Positions 1 to 9,130 of a stretch of DNA of 64,000 nucleotides are shown piece after piece. A program made the translations under genes and the position numbers. This DNA comes from Bacteroides sp. OM05-12 (GTDB taxonomy: Bacteria > Bacteroidota > Bacteroidia > Bacteroidales > Bacteroidaceae): positions 37,276 through 101,275 of the forward strand of contig NZ_QSUN01000013.1 in assembly GCF_003438995.1 (NCBI RefSeq), given 5' to 3'. The notes under the pieces are model-generated. The model had not been told where the DNA came from. It was given only the letters and a program-made list of their open reading frames with translations, and made no database searches. Numbering within the stretch: the stretch's first letter is position 1; each line of letters starts with the position of its first letter.

Positions 1-10
1 AGTTCTTCAT
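1..10 (-). CDS. kdpC: kdpC, first codons only (runs off the window)
   Basis: Twelve bases after the kdpB stop on the minus strand an ATG at 10-8 opens a frame reading Met-Lys-Asn before the window ends. In kdp operons kdpC follows kdpB, and KdpC proteins commonly begin with Met-Lys. Only three codons are visible, so the call rests on position and spacing. Confidence 0.4.
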
Positions 11-22
11 TGTTGCTGATAT

Positions 23-2056
23 TTAAAAGAATAATCCTATGAATAAATCTATTACTTTGATACCGATAAATGGTGCTATGACACCGCCCAGACCATAGAT
101 GAGCAGATTGCGGCGGAGCAGTGCGCTTGCACCTATCGGTTTGTATGTTACTCCTTTCAGTGCCAACGGTATCAGGATAGGAATGATGATGGCGTTGAAA
201 ATGACTGCCGAAAGGATGGCACTCTCCGGACTGTGAAGTCCCATGATATTGAGTGCGGCGAGTTCCGGGATGGCAATCATGAACAATGCCGGAATAATGG
301 CGAAATACTTTGCCACATCGTTGGCGATGGAGAAGGTTGTAAGCGTTCCGCGTGTCATAAGCAACTGCTTACCAATCTCTACAATCTCGATCAGTTTAGT
401 AGGGTCATTGTCGAGGTCTACCATATTGCCGGCTTCTTTGGCTGCCTGTGTACCGCTATTCATTGCTACGCCTACATTGGCTTGGGCGAGGGCAGGGGCG
501 TCATTGGTTCCGTCACCCATCATGGCAACAAGTTTACCTGCCTGTTGCTCTTCTTTAATGTAGTTCATCTTATCCTCCGGTTTGGCTTCGGCAATGAAGT
601 CGTCTACACCTGCTTTCTCGGCAATGTATTTGGCAGTGAGTGGATTGTCACCCGTTACCATTACAGTCTTTACACCCATCTTGCGCAGACGTTCGAAGCG
701 TTCCTGAATGCCCGGCTTGATGATATCCTGCAATTCGATGACTCCGATAACCTTCTTGTTGGCACATACCACCAATGGTGTACCTCCGTTGCAAGAGATG
801 GAAGCAACTGCTTCTTGTGTTTCGTCGGGAAATACATTACCTGCTTCTTCGGTAATCTTGCGGATGGCATCGAAAGCTCCCTTACGGATTTCCGTTCCGT
901 CGGCAAGGTTTACACCGGAACATTTGGTCTCTGCGGTAAATTTAATCATCTTGGCTCCGGTCGTGTTGAGGCTGCGCATTCGTATTCCGTTTTCGCGTCC
1001 TAGTTCCACGATAGACTTACCTTCCGGTGTTTCATCGGAGATAGACGAGAGCAGGCAGTATTCTATAAACGCATGTTCGTCCATACCTTTTACCGGGTAG
1101 AACTTCGTAGCCTTGCGGTTACCGATAGTGATGGTTCCTGTTTTGTCGAGCAGCAGTGTGTCGATATCGCCTGCCGTTTCTACTGCCTTACCGGACTTGG
1201 TGATGACGTTGGCACGGAGGGCACGGTCCATTCCGGCAATGCCGATAGCAGAGAGCAGTCCACCGATAGTCGTTGGTATCAGACACACGAACAGAGATAA
1301 GAACGACGCAATGGTGATGACTGTTCCCGTATAATCGGCAAACGGCTTCAGGGTGACGCATACAATGACGAATACCAGTGTGAAGCCGGCCAAAAGGATG
1401 GTCAGGGCTATCTCGTTCGGGGTCTTCTGTCGGGATGCACCTTCCACAAGGGCTATCATCTTATCGAGAAAACTCTCACCCGGTTGCTGCGTAACCAATA
1501 CTTTGATCGTATCGGATAATACTTTCGTACCACCCGTTACGGAACTTTTGTCGCCTCCCGCCTCGCGGATCACCGGAGCGGATTCTCCCGTAATGGCACT
1601 TTCATCAATGGAGGCGAGTCCTTCGATAATCTCTCCGTCGGCAGGGATGGTATCACCTGCTTCGCAAATAAAGATATCGCCTTTCTTCAGTCCGGAACTG
1701 CTCACGGTTTGCACTTTGTCACCTATAATGACTTTAGCAGGAGTTTCCTCACGCGTCTTTCGCAAACTGTCTGCCTGAGCCTTTCCGCGTGCCTCGGCTA
1801 TTGCTTCGGCGAAGTTGGCAAACAGTAAAGTAATGAATAGGATGATAAACACCCAGATGTTGTAAGCGAACGAGCCTTGTGCATCATTGAATATGGAGTA
1901 GATTGTCACCGGAAACATGACTGCCGTACATACCTCTACGGTGAACATAATCGGGTTCTTTATCATCGCTCTCGGGTTGAGTTTCACGAATGATTGCTTC
2001 AGGCTCTCCATCACTTGCTCCTTTTGGAATAAGGAAGCTGATTTGTTATTAACCAT
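23..2056 (-). CDS. kdpB: Potassium-transporting P-type ATPase subunit KdpB
   Basis: This is the ATP-hydrolysing subunit of the KdpFABC high-affinity potassium pump of the inner membrane. The 677-residue protein has the usual family length. It shows the actuator TGES motif (156-159), the phosphorylation motif DKTGT (D304), and the hinge motif GDGTNDA (514-520), with hydrophobic segments near 35-85, 215-270 and the C-terminus, as expected for a P1A ATPase. The ATG at 2056 is preceded by a purine-rich AAAGGTAAAGAG site. It is unusual that kdpA does not lie directly upstream: kdpA is 17.7 kb away, behind a PUL. kdpB instead has its own sigma-54-type promoter at 2108-2123 with tandem upstream sites. 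Identity is secure; intact pump function depends on kdpC outside the window. Confidence 0.97.
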   Translation of the reverse strand: MVNNKSASLFQKEQVMESLKQSFVKLNPRAMIKNPIMFTVEVCTAVMFPVTIYSIFNDAQGSFAYNIWVFIILFITLLFANFAEAIAEARGKAQADSLRKTREETPAKVIIGDKVQTVSSSGLKKGDIFICEAGDTIPADGEIIEGLASIDESAITGESAPVIREAGGDKSSVTGGTKVLSDTIKVLVTQQPGESFLDKMIALVEGASRQKTPNEIALTILLAGFTLVFVIVCVTLKPFADYTGTVITIASFLSLFVCLIPTTIGGLLSAIGIAGMDRALRANVITKSGKAVETAGDIDTLLLDKTGTITIGNRKATKFYPVKGMDEHAFIEYCLLSSISDETPEGKSIVELGRENGIRMRSLNTTGAKMIKFTAETKCSGVNLADGTEIRKGAFDAIRKITEEAGNVFPDETQEAVASISCNGGTPLVVCANKKVIGVIELQDIIKPGIQERFERLRKMGVKTVMVTGDNPLTAKYIAEKAGVDDFIAEAKPEDKMNYIKEEQQAGKLVAMMGDGTNDAPALAQANVGVAMNSGTQAAKEAGNMVDLDNDPTKLIEIVEIGKQLLMTRGTLTTFSIANDVAKYFAIIPALFMIAIPELAALNIMGLHSPESAILSAVIFNAIIIPILIPLALKGVTYKPIGASALLRRNLLIYGLGGVIAPFIGIKVIDLFIGLFF

Positions 2057-2107
2057 AGTCTCTTTACCTTTTAATTTGTATACTATTATTTTTTATGCAG
2101 GAGTATA

Positions 2108-2123
2108 TGCCAAAGGCATGCCA
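2108..2123 (-). promoter_or_regulatory. Sigma-54 (-24/-12) promoter for kdpB
   Basis: On the minus strand this reads TGGCATGCCTTTGGCA. The GG and GC dinucleotides are exactly 12 bases apart, matching the sigma-54 consensus TGGCAC(G)-N4-TTGCA closely. It lies about 50 bases upstream of the kdpB ATG and is nearly identical to the element upstream of kdpF at 21744-21759. Confidence 0.75.
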
Positions 2124-2200
2124 AATTATGGGACTAATGGATAAAGAGAAGAATATCAGCTATATATCGGTTGTTAGTCCATACCACGTTTATAAGACGA

Positions 2201-2240
2201 CCTTTTCATTTTGGAAAGGTGAACTATTGTTTTGAAAGGT
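2201..2240. promoter_or_regulatory. Putative enhancer (UAS) for kdpB: tandem half-sites
   Basis: Two direct repeats, CATTTTGGAAAGGT at 2207-2220 and TGTTTTGAAAGGT at 2228-2240, are about two helical turns apart. They lie about 80 bases upstream of the sigma-54 promoter, the usual place for a bacterial enhancer-binding protein. A matching pair sits at the same distance from the kdpF promoter (21840-21880). Confidence 0.55.
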
Positions 2241-2358
2241 ATATTTGTGAGAGGGAAAAGATGGAATCATTCAACAGATTACTTGACGTTGATTACAATC
2301 ACCTTGGTGTCTTTTTCAATCATCAGGTTGTTTTTAAAAAACATCAGGACGTTTGATT

Positions 2359-2440
2359 ACAAACATACGGTCGATTGAAAACAAACATACGGTCCTTTGT
2401 TTACAAACTCCTATCGTTTGCAAACAAAGGACCGTATGTT
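2359..2440. repeat. Long hairpin with preceding direct repeat
   Basis: Arms at 2384-2408 and 2416-2440 form a 25-bp stem with one mismatch and a 7-base loop. The outer 14 bases of the left arm region (ACAAACATACGGTC) also occur as a direct repeat at 2359-2372, 22 bases upstream. There is no T-run, so it is not an ordinary intrinsic terminator. It lies between the 3' end of the PUL regulator and the kdpB promoter, near one edge of the PUL. Confidence 0.7.
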
Positions 2441-2506
2441 GAATAGCATATCAACCGGCTATAAATTTTCGGGACTGATTTTATAACCGGATTTTGTCAT
2501 TTGGGC

Positions 2507-5500
2507 TTATAGATCAGTGCTTTTAGCATCCTCATCTTGTCCTTTTTGTGCCCTGAAGTCTTTCGGTGAGCAATTGTGTAACTTGGCAAATTCGCGATAA
2601 AAATAGGCTTTGTTATGGAATCCGCATTCAAGGATAATTTCCGATACGGTCTTGTCGGTATGAATCAGCATATTTTCTGCTTGCTTCAACCGATAGTTCC
2701 GAATGAAATCTCCGGGGGTGGATTGTGTGATTTGCTTAATCTTCCGGTATAACTGTACCCGGCTGATGACTAAATCACTGGATAAGGAATCCTGATTGTA
2801 GTTTTCATCTCCGAAGTTATTGCTGATAGCTTCGATAACCCGGTCGATAAACTGCTTGTCTTCTTTGCTTATCAGTGTGTTGTTGTACTTTTCCCGGTAA
2901 GCGGCCGGTGATTCGGAGAAAGTTTTCATCATACTGTCATTCTTCAGAATGCGCTCTACCGCAGCCTTTAGGTATCGTGGATGGAAAGGCTTGTTGATGA
3001 ACATATTGGCCCCCGTTTCTAATACGTTGATGTGGCTTTCGATGGTCGATTTGCTGGAAAGCATGATAATAGGGATGTATTGCGTGCGTTTCTCCTTCTT
3101 TATTTGACTGATGAACTCTATGCCGTTCATTTGTGGCATGATGATGTCGCAAATAATCAAATCCGGCAATGTATCTTTTAATATGTTCAAAGCTACCAAT
3201 CCGTTGGATGCCGGAATTACTTCATATTCTTCACCTAAAACATCTTTAATCAGTGTACGGATATCTTCTTGATCGTCGATAATAAGTACGATGGGACGCT
3301 GATTGGTGAAAAGCCCTGCCGTTTTATCCTGCGGTGCGGTCATCATCTCCTTTACAACAGATATTTCATTGTCGGTATGATGGGGCAATGTAATGGTGAA
3401 AGTCGTATATTGATTGATTTCACTGTTGACGGAAATAACTCCTCCCATTAAGTTGACTAAATCTTTGCAGAGAGCCAATCCTATACCATTACGGGTATAT
3501 AGTCCTTGGGAAAGTTTCGTTTCGAAGTTATCCAGAATGGTGAACCGGTTGAATACATTGGATAAATCCTCCGGACGTATTCCCGGACCATTATTCGTAC
3601 AAGCGATTATAAGTTGATTGTTTGTATCAATAGTAGCATTAATCTTAATGTATCCTTCTGTCGGTGTGTATTTTATGGCATTGGATAATAAGTTGAATAT
3701 TACTTTTTCCAACATACTGCGGTCTATAATCCATAATGGCAGATTTTCCTGAATATCAAATGTCAGATTAATCTTTTTAGAGTCGGCTATATCTATGAAG
3801 TTGTCCAAAGTACATTTTATTAGTTCGCAGATGTCTACTTGTTCCAGTTGTACATGTAGATGACCCGTTTCTGCTTTTCTGAACTCCATTAGTTCTTGTA
3901 TTTGCTCATGCATGCGCTCTGTATTCCGACGTATGGCCAAGAGTTGCTTCTTTATTTTTACATCGGGATTTTCGTTCATGAATATTTGCTCTATGGCACC
4001 ATAGATAAGAGTGATTGAATTGGAGAATTCATGGGCGATGTTAGTGAAGAACCGTAGTTTGGCTTGATGTATCTCTTCCTTTTTTATCTTCTCTTGTTTT
4101 TCCATTTCCAACTCATGATTCATGATGAGCCTGGTCTTTTTAACTCGGTAAAACAACCATATTCCTAATGTCACTATCAGAATGTACAACCAGATAGCCC
4201 ATTGGGTTGCCCACAACGGAGGTGTAATTAATATGGAAAACTGCATAGGAGTGTTCCATACTTGCTCGGAGTTACAGGATTTTACGTAGAGGGTATATTC
4301 TCCCGATGAAAGCTCGTTTAGGATGATGTTTCTATTGTTACCTATATAGCTCCACTGTGCATCTTTCTTGTTGCTTATCAATGTTCGTTTTTCTAATTTA
4401 TAGGCAATCTGGCATTTTTTATTATCCAAGTAATCCAATACAGAGAAAGAGAGGCTGATTGACCCTGTTTGATAATTTGTCTTAATCGTATTTTGGTGAA
4501 TTTGATAAGGCATGTTATCTACTTTCACATGATTGAGAATAAGGTTGGGGGTGAAATCTTTGCTGGCAATCAGGGAAGGATGCAAAATATTAAAACCATT
4601 AATGCCACCGAAATATAGTTCTGTGCCTTTAGCATTGGCGAAGCCTGCTCCGTCGGAGAACTCATTATCCTGTAACCCTTCTTCATGGTAGTAAGCTGTA
4701 ATTTGATAGGTGTTGGGATTAATCTTTGCAAGCCCGTTGCTGGTGCTGACCCAAATATAATGATAACAATCTTCCAGGATGGCATGTATATTCGTATTGG
4801 GTAACCCCGAACTCTCTTCAATGTATTTGAATTTGTTTGTTCCATCTTTGTCTGTTGTCAATATACTCAAGCCCGAGGTGGTTCCTATCCATAGTTTCCC
4901 GGAACTGTCTTTTAATAAAGAAATGACATCATTGCTGCAAATGGAATTAGAGTTATCCGGTTCATTTTTATAAATAGAGAATTGATGCGTCTTTTTATTG
5001 AATTGATTCAGCCCTCCTCCCCGTGTAGCAATCCATAAGAAATCTCCGTCATCGAGTATTGCATAGATAATATTGCTACTGACACTATTGGGGTTATCGT
5101 CTATGTGTTTGAATTGGGTGATGTTCTCTATTTGGTTTTTAGTATTGATTGATAGCTTAAAGAAACCTTCACCGCTTGTACCTACATATAGTGTTGATGA
5201 ATCGGTTTGCAGAATACTATAAACAGAGCATATGGCTTGGGCTAATGAGGAATCAAGGAAATCAGGATATTTTAGTTTATTGTTTTGAGTGTCGAAGTAT
5301 TGCAACTTAAACCCGTCGGTACCGACCCAAATACAATTATTGCCTTGTGCTAGTGATAGTACGGAGTTATAAGTCCTACCTATACCCACATTATAATTTG
5401 AGAATGTTTCAAAGTTGGGTACTCCTAAATAGGAAATACGGGATAACCCTCCTCCTTTGCTGCCAATCCATATATTATTATTTTTATCTTGTAATATGGC

Positions 5501-6544
5501 ACGAATGGGAAAATTATTCGTGTGGGCAAACCTTTTCTGATCGATAAGTGTGATAAAATTGGGCTTTTTGTATTTCTGGTAGATACCTTTTCCATCGGTT
5601 CCTATCCATAGAATATCTTGTGTACCTTTATATAAGGAAAGTACAGATACTTCGGTATCCAGATAGCGGACTAAGCGGTTATTACTAAATACAAAGCATC
5701 CGTTTGTTGTTCCTATAAATATTTGGTTATTGTGACTGTATACTGTATTAAGTGTTCCTTCGATTTTAATATCTGTCGGGTTAATCTTAGGTTTAATATC
5801 ATATACATTAATATAATGGAGCTGGGTGTCCTGTGTAAACCAAATGTATTTATTTTGGTCGTAAAAGATATTTTCTACTTTTTCAGGGAGTATTATTTCT
5901 TGGATTAATTTGGCTTGATGGTCTTGGGTTATTTCAATTCGGAGTAATTTATCACTTTGTTCTTGTAACCACAAATAGTTTCTTTCATCAAAAAATAATG
6001 CTGTAATAGCCGGATTGCTGTTATATCCGTCTATTTGAACCGGAGTAAACGATTCTGATTCTTGATCGAACAGATATAAACCGCTACCTTTAAAAGCTGC
6101 TGCTATAATCCCGTTATGGTTTATACTGCAAGAGAATGATTTTTCTTGATAAATATAAGATTTGTGATAATCTAAAAAGTAATGGTCAAATTCTTCCGTT
6201 TGCTTATTCATACGGTTTATTCCATAGTCAGTGGTTATCCACAAGAATTTATTATTCTCTTCGGATATTGAACGAATAATTTGATGTGATAAAGATGCTT
6301 TTTCCCGACTTTGTGGCCGATATTGTTCGAATAGGGTTCCGTCATACCTGTTTAATCCGTCCCATGTCCCGAACCACATGATATTTTCACTATCTTGAAA
6401 AATAGTATTGACAGCACTGTTACTTAGTCCGTTGTTGTTGTTCAGATGATAGTATTCTACAGATTGTCCATTCCCTTTAATTGTACATAGGAACAAAGCG
6501 AAAAGAAAGCAAATCGTAAAGTTGAAGTTTCTTGTTTTATTCAT
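2507..6544 (-). CDS. Hybrid two-component system (HTCS) PUL regulator
   Basis: This is a one-protein sensor and transcription factor for the adjacent PUL. In order it has a signal peptide; about 14 periplasmic Reg_prop-type propeller repeats (motifs such as IWIGT and LWIGT) to about residue 680; a Y_Y_Y-like domain; a membrane segment (IWLYILIVTLGIWLFY); a histidine kinase with an N-box NLLSNAIKYTP; a receiver with DLIICDIIMPQMNG; and a C-terminal AraC-type helix-turn-helix. The length of 1345 residues is typical. The phospho-acceptor region reads NIAHEFSNSITLI rather than the usual HEFRTPLTLI: the His and Glu are kept but the conserved Pro is lost. It is transcribed divergently from the GH130 gene, with an inverted repeat between them. 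Family assignment is firm; the ligand is unknown. Confidence 0.95.
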   Translation of the reverse strand: MNKTRNFNFTICFLFALFLCTIKGNGQSVEYYHLNNNNGLSNSAVNTIFQDSENIMWFGTWDGLNRYDGTLFEQYRPQSREKASLSHQIIRSISEENNKFLWITTDYGINRMNKQTEEFDHYFLDYHKSYIYQEKSFSCSINHNGIIAAAFKGSGLYLFDQESESFTPVQIDGYNSNPAITALFFDERNYLWLQEQSDKLLRIEITQDHQAKLIQEIILPEKVENIFYDQNKYIWFTQDTQLHYINVYDIKPKINPTDIKIEGTLNTVYSHNNQIFIGTTNGCFVFSNNRLVRYLDTEVSVLSLYKGTQDILWIGTDGKGIYQKYKKPNFITLIDQKRFAHTNNFPIRAILQDKNNNIWIGSKGGGLSRISYLGVPNFETFSNYNVGIGRTYNSVLSLAQGNNCIWVGTDGFKLQYFDTQNNKLKYPDFLDSSLAQAICSVYSILQTDSSTLYVGTSGEGFFKLSINTKNQIENITQFKHIDDNPNSVSSNIIYAILDDGDFLWIATRGGGLNQFNKKTHQFSIYKNEPDNSNSICSNDVISLLKDSSGKLWIGTTSGLSILTTDKDGTNKFKYIEESSGLPNTNIHAILEDCYHYIWVSTSNGLAKINPNTYQITAYYHEEGLQDNEFSDGAGFANAKGTELYFGGINGFNILHPSLIASKDFTPNLILNHVKVDNMPYQIHQNTIKTNYQTGSISLSFSVLDYLDNKKCQIAYKLEKRTLISNKKDAQWSYIGNNRNIILNELSSGEYTLYVKSCNSEQVWNTPMQFSILITPPLWATQWAIWLYILIVTLGIWLFYRVKKTRLIMNHELEMEKQEKIKKEEIHQAKLRFFTNIAHEFSNSITLIYGAIEQIFMNENPDVKIKKQLLAIRRNTERMHEQIQELMEFRKAETGHLHVQLEQVDICELIKCTLDNFIDIADSKKINLTFDIQENLPLWIIDRSMLEKVIFNLLSNAIKYTPTEGYIKINATIDTNNQLIIACTNNGPGIRPEDLSNVFNRFTILDNFETKLSQGLYTRNGIGLALCKDLVNLMGGVISVNSEINQYTTFTITLPHHTDNEISVVKEMMTAPQDKTAGLFTNQRPIVLIIDDQEDIRTLIKDVLGEEYEVIPASNGLVALNILKDTLPDLIICDIIMPQMNGIEFISQIKKEKRTQYIPIIMLSSKSTIESHINVLETGANMFINKPFHPRYLKAAVERILKNDSMMKTFSESPAAYREKYNNTLISKEDKQFIDRVIEAISNNFGDENYNQDSLSSDLVISRVQLYRKIKQITQSTPGDFIRNYRLKQAENMLIHTDKTVSEIILECGFHNKAYFYREFAKLHNCSPKDFRAQKGQDEDAKSTDL

Positions 6545-6566
6545 CGTAATAGAATAAGTTGGAAAA

Positions 6567-6596
6567 CAAAGATAGAATTAATTCTTCTGTTTCAAA
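6567..6596 (-). promoter_or_regulatory. Bacteroidetes-type promoter for the HTCS gene
   Basis: On the minus strand the -7 element is TATCTTTG (6574-6567) and a TTTG -33 element lies at 6596-6593, with an 18-base spacer. The implied start of transcription is about 15-20 bases before the ATG. Confidence 0.6.
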
Positions 6597-6621
6597 AATA
6601 CTTGGAATCAAATTATAGAAC

Positions 6622-6648
6622 GTATACTATAATTTCAAATTAGTATAC
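6622..6648. promoter_or_regulatory. Inverted repeat, candidate HTCS operator
   Basis: GTATACTA (6622-6629) and its exact reverse complement TAGTATAC (6641-6648) flank an 11-base spacer that is itself partly palindromic. It lies in the intergenic region between the divergent HTCS and GH130 promoters, about 80 bases upstream of the GH130 -7 element. The placement suits an operator for the HTCS or another regulator; this is inference. Confidence 0.45.
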
Positions 6649-6726
6649 TATGGTATCAAAATGATGATTTTTAGAGAAGTATATCCTTTTGAAATCATAG
6701 TAGATGCTCTCTACCTAGCAGAACCT

Positions 6727-6734
6727 TACATTTG
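6727..6734 (+). promoter_or_regulatory. -7 element for the GH130-led operon
   Basis: TACATTTG matches TAnnTTTG. It places transcription start near 6741, downstream of the first in-frame ATG (6661), and so supports the internal start at 6805 for the GH130 gene. No convincing -33 element was seen. Confidence 0.45.
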
Positions 6735-6804
6735 TTTTCGAAATCGAGACGGGATATTTCTTACGTTTCGAATAGAATGTTGGCCTATTAAAATCATTAA
6801 TATT

Positions 6805-7851
6805 ATGGATATAGCAAAAAGAAATCTACAGAATCCTATCTTAAAACCTTCCGACCTGAAACCCGGTATCGAAGGAATGGAAATTGTTTGTTTGTTGAAT
6901 CCCGGAGTGTTTCGTATGAATGGCAAGATTTGGTTACTATTACGTGTAGCTGAACGTCCGAAACAACTAGAAGGTAAAATCAGTTTTCCTGTTTATAATG
7001 ATAAGGGAGAAATTGAAGTTCTCCATTTCGATAAGAATGATCCGGATTTAGATGCTTCTGATCCCCGTGTTATCGTATATAAAAACAATTATTATTTGAC
7101 TACGATGTCGTATTTGCGCCTGGTGTGTAGTGATGATGGCGTGAACTTTTATGAAGATCCTGCCTATCCTCCGATTTTCGGGAAAGGTGCCTTGGAAGCT
7201 TTTGGTATTGAGGATTGTAGAGTTGCAACGACAGAGGATGGCTATTTCTTGACTTTTACTGAGGTTTCCTCCGTAGCGGTAGGTGTTGGTTTGATTGAAA
7301 CAAGGGATTTTAAGGATTACATTCGTCATGGTATGATATTCCCTCCTCATAATAAAGATTGTGCTATTTGGGAACAAAAAGTGAATGGTATGTACTATGC
7401 TTTTCATCGTCCCAGTAGTCCTGAATTAGGGGGGAATTATATTTGGTTGGCAGAGAGCCCCGACCGTATTCATTGGGGCAAGCATCATTGCATAGCCACT
7501 ACACGTCCCGGAAAATGGGATGCAGTTCGTGTTGGAGCGGGAGCAGCTCCGATAAAAACGGATAAAGGATGGCTGGAGATTTATCATGGAGCCAATGCTG
7601 AAAATAGATATTGCTTAGGAGCTTTATTGCTGGATTTAAATGATCCTACTAAAGTAATAGCACGTAGTGAAGAACCGATTATGGAGCCGGTAGCTTCTTA
7701 CGAACAGACAGGATTCTTTGGAAATGTTGTCTTTACAAACGGACAGTTCGTTGATGGGGATACGGTTCATATATATTATGGTGCCAGTGATGAAGTAATC
7801 TGTTCGGCAACTTTTTCCATAGTAGAAATTCTTCGTTCCTTGAAGATGTAA
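6805..7851 (+). CDS. GH130-family beta-mannoside phosphorylase/hydrolase
   Basis: This is a five-bladed-propeller enzyme of glycoside hydrolase family 130, whose members cleave beta-mannosides, many by phosphorolysis in the cytoplasm. The product begins MDIAKRNLQNP, the usual start of the family, and is 348 residues long. The frame is open back to 6661, but the -7 element at 6727-6734 and the family length favour 6805. Candidate active-site motifs are LDASDPRV (about 82-89) and GIEDCRV (about 134-140); the second carries Cys where many members have Pro. There is no signal peptide, so it is cytoplasmic. It is the first gene of the PUL operon, 25 bases before the MFS transporter, which suggests that imported disaccharides are split here. 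Phosphorylase versus hydrolase cannot be decided by eye. Confidence 0.9.
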   Translation: MDIAKRNLQNPILKPSDLKPGIEGMEIVCLLNPGVFRMNGKIWLLLRVAERPKQLEGKISFPVYNDKGEIEVLHFDKNDPDLDASDPRVIVYKNNYYLTTMSYLRLVCSDDGVNFYEDPAYPPIFGKGALEAFGIEDCRVATTEDGYFLTFTEVSSVAVGVGLIETRDFKDYIRHGMIFPPHNKDCAIWEQKVNGMYYAFHRPSSPELGGNYIWLAESPDRIHWGKHHCIATTRPGKWDAVRVGAGAAPIKTDKGWLEIYHGANAENRYCLGALLLDLNDPTKVIARSEEPIMEPVASYEQTGFFGNVVFTNGQFVDGDTVHIYYGASDEVICSATFSIVEILRSLKM

Positions 7852-7876
7852 ATACGAACGTATAAAAGGTTTAAAT

Positions 7877-9130
7877 ATGATAGAGAAACTTTTAAACGAG
7901 TACCGCGTATTTCAGCAATGTCCACGCAATATGCGTGTGCTGTTGATAACTAATATGCTTTATGCTTTAGTATTGCCGATTGTTGAAATATTTGTTGGTG
8001 CTTATATTATGCGTAGCTGTGGTAAACCTGTGTATGTGGCATTGTATCAGTTGGCCATGTATGCGGGAATTGTATTTACGTCGGTGATTAATGGTTGGTT
8101 GCTGAAAAATATCAAAGTTGCTTATTTATATTGTGCCGGTATTCTTTTCTCAGCTATATCAATGGTTGGTATGATGATGCTTGAACAGTTAGGTATTGCA
8201 GAATTATTGGTTATCGGTTTTATAATGGGAGCAGCTTCCGGCTTCTTCTGGACTAACCGTTATCTGATTACGTTAAATTCAACCAATGATGATAATCGGA
8301 ATTACTTTTTTGGCTTAGAGAGTCTGGGCTTCACGGTCGGACAAATACTTGTACCTTTAGTTGTAGGAGCGATGATTGCACAGTTGCAGGGTAAAGTCTT
8401 TGCCGGAATTCAGATTGACGTAACTGTAGCTTATAGAATTGTCACAATAATGGCAACAATTATAGCAATTTTGGCTTGTTTCAATATATTACGGGGTAAT
8501 TACGAGAATCCGATATCGAAGCAATTCCTATATTTTAAGTTTGATGCTCTTTGGAATAAGTTATTGGCACTTGCTTCCTTGAAGGGGATGGTGCAAGGTT
8601 TTTTGGTTACGGCACCTGCTATATTGGTGATGAAATTAGTTGGTGAAGAAGGAACTTTGGGATTAATTCAAAGTATCAGTGGTGGTGTTACTGCTATTTT
8701 GGTATATGTATTGGGGCGTATGACAAAGCCTAAGCATCGTATCATTGTGTTTTCAATAGGTTTAATTATATTTTTTATAGGAACATTAGTCAATGGTGTC
8801 CTTTATTCAGCTGTAGGAGTGATTATTTTTGTCCTTTGTAAAGTGATATTTCAGCCATTACATGATTTGGCTTACTATCCGATTATGTTGCGCGTAATAG
8901 ATGTCGTTTCTAAGAAGGAGGGAAGAAATGAGTATGCTTATATTCTGAGCCATGAAATCGGATTATTTGTAGGACGTGCTTTTGGATTGTTGCTTTTCTT
9001 ATTCTTAGCTTTTAAAGTCTCTGAAGATTTCTCATTAAAATATGCACTTCCCATTGTAGGGGGATTGCAGCTATTATCTTTACCATTAGCAAAACATATT
9101 ATTAAAACTTGTGATTTGTATGAAAAATAA
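7877..9130 (+). CDS. MFS-type inner-membrane sugar transporter
   Basis: This 417-residue protein is made almost entirely of hydrophobic helices, about twelve, beginning VLLITNMLYALVLPIVEIF. It has the general look of a major-facilitator permease with a long central cytoplasmic segment. It lies between the GH130 enzyme and the secreted/SusCD genes, and its last 11 bases overlap the start of the next gene, indicating translational coupling. In PULs of this form such permeases bring periplasmic oligosaccharides into the cytoplasm; here the natural partner is the GH130 enzyme. The substrate is not visible from sequence. Confidence 0.85.
   Translation: MIEKLLNEYRVFQQCPRNMRVLLITNMLYALVLPIVEIFVGAYIMRSCGKPVYVALYQLAMYAGIVFTSVINGWLLKNIKVAYLYCAGILFSAISMVGMMMLEQLGIAELLVIGFIMGAASGFFWTNRYLITLNSTNDDNRNYFFGLESLGFTVGQILVPLVVGAMIAQLQGKVFAGIQIDVTVAYRIVTIMATIIAILACFNILRGNYENPISKQFLYFKFDALWNKLLALASLKGMVQGFLVTAPAILVMKLVGEEGTLGLIQSISGGVTAILVYVLGRMTKPKHRIIVFSIGLIIFFIGTLVNGVLYSAVGVIIFVLCKVIFQPLHDLAYYPIMLRVIDVVSKKEGRNEYAYILSHEIGLFVGRAFGLLLFLFLAFKVSEDFSLKYALPIVGGLQLLSLPLAKHIIKTCDLYEK

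Noticed and set aside
233..1003. Long plus-strand reading frame (256 codons) opposite kdpB
   Set aside because: It lies fully antisense to the well-conserved kdpB frame, has no ribosome-binding site or family signature, and is explained by the codon pattern of kdpB.
2171..2356. 61-codon plus-strand frame upstream of kdpB
   Set aside because: It overlaps the sigma-54 upstream sites and repeat cluster, with no ribosome-binding site and no recognisable protein.
6661..6804. Extended N-terminus of the GH130 enzyme
   Set aside because: The segment does not resemble the family, and a promoter element at 6727 lies within it; 6805 is preferred.
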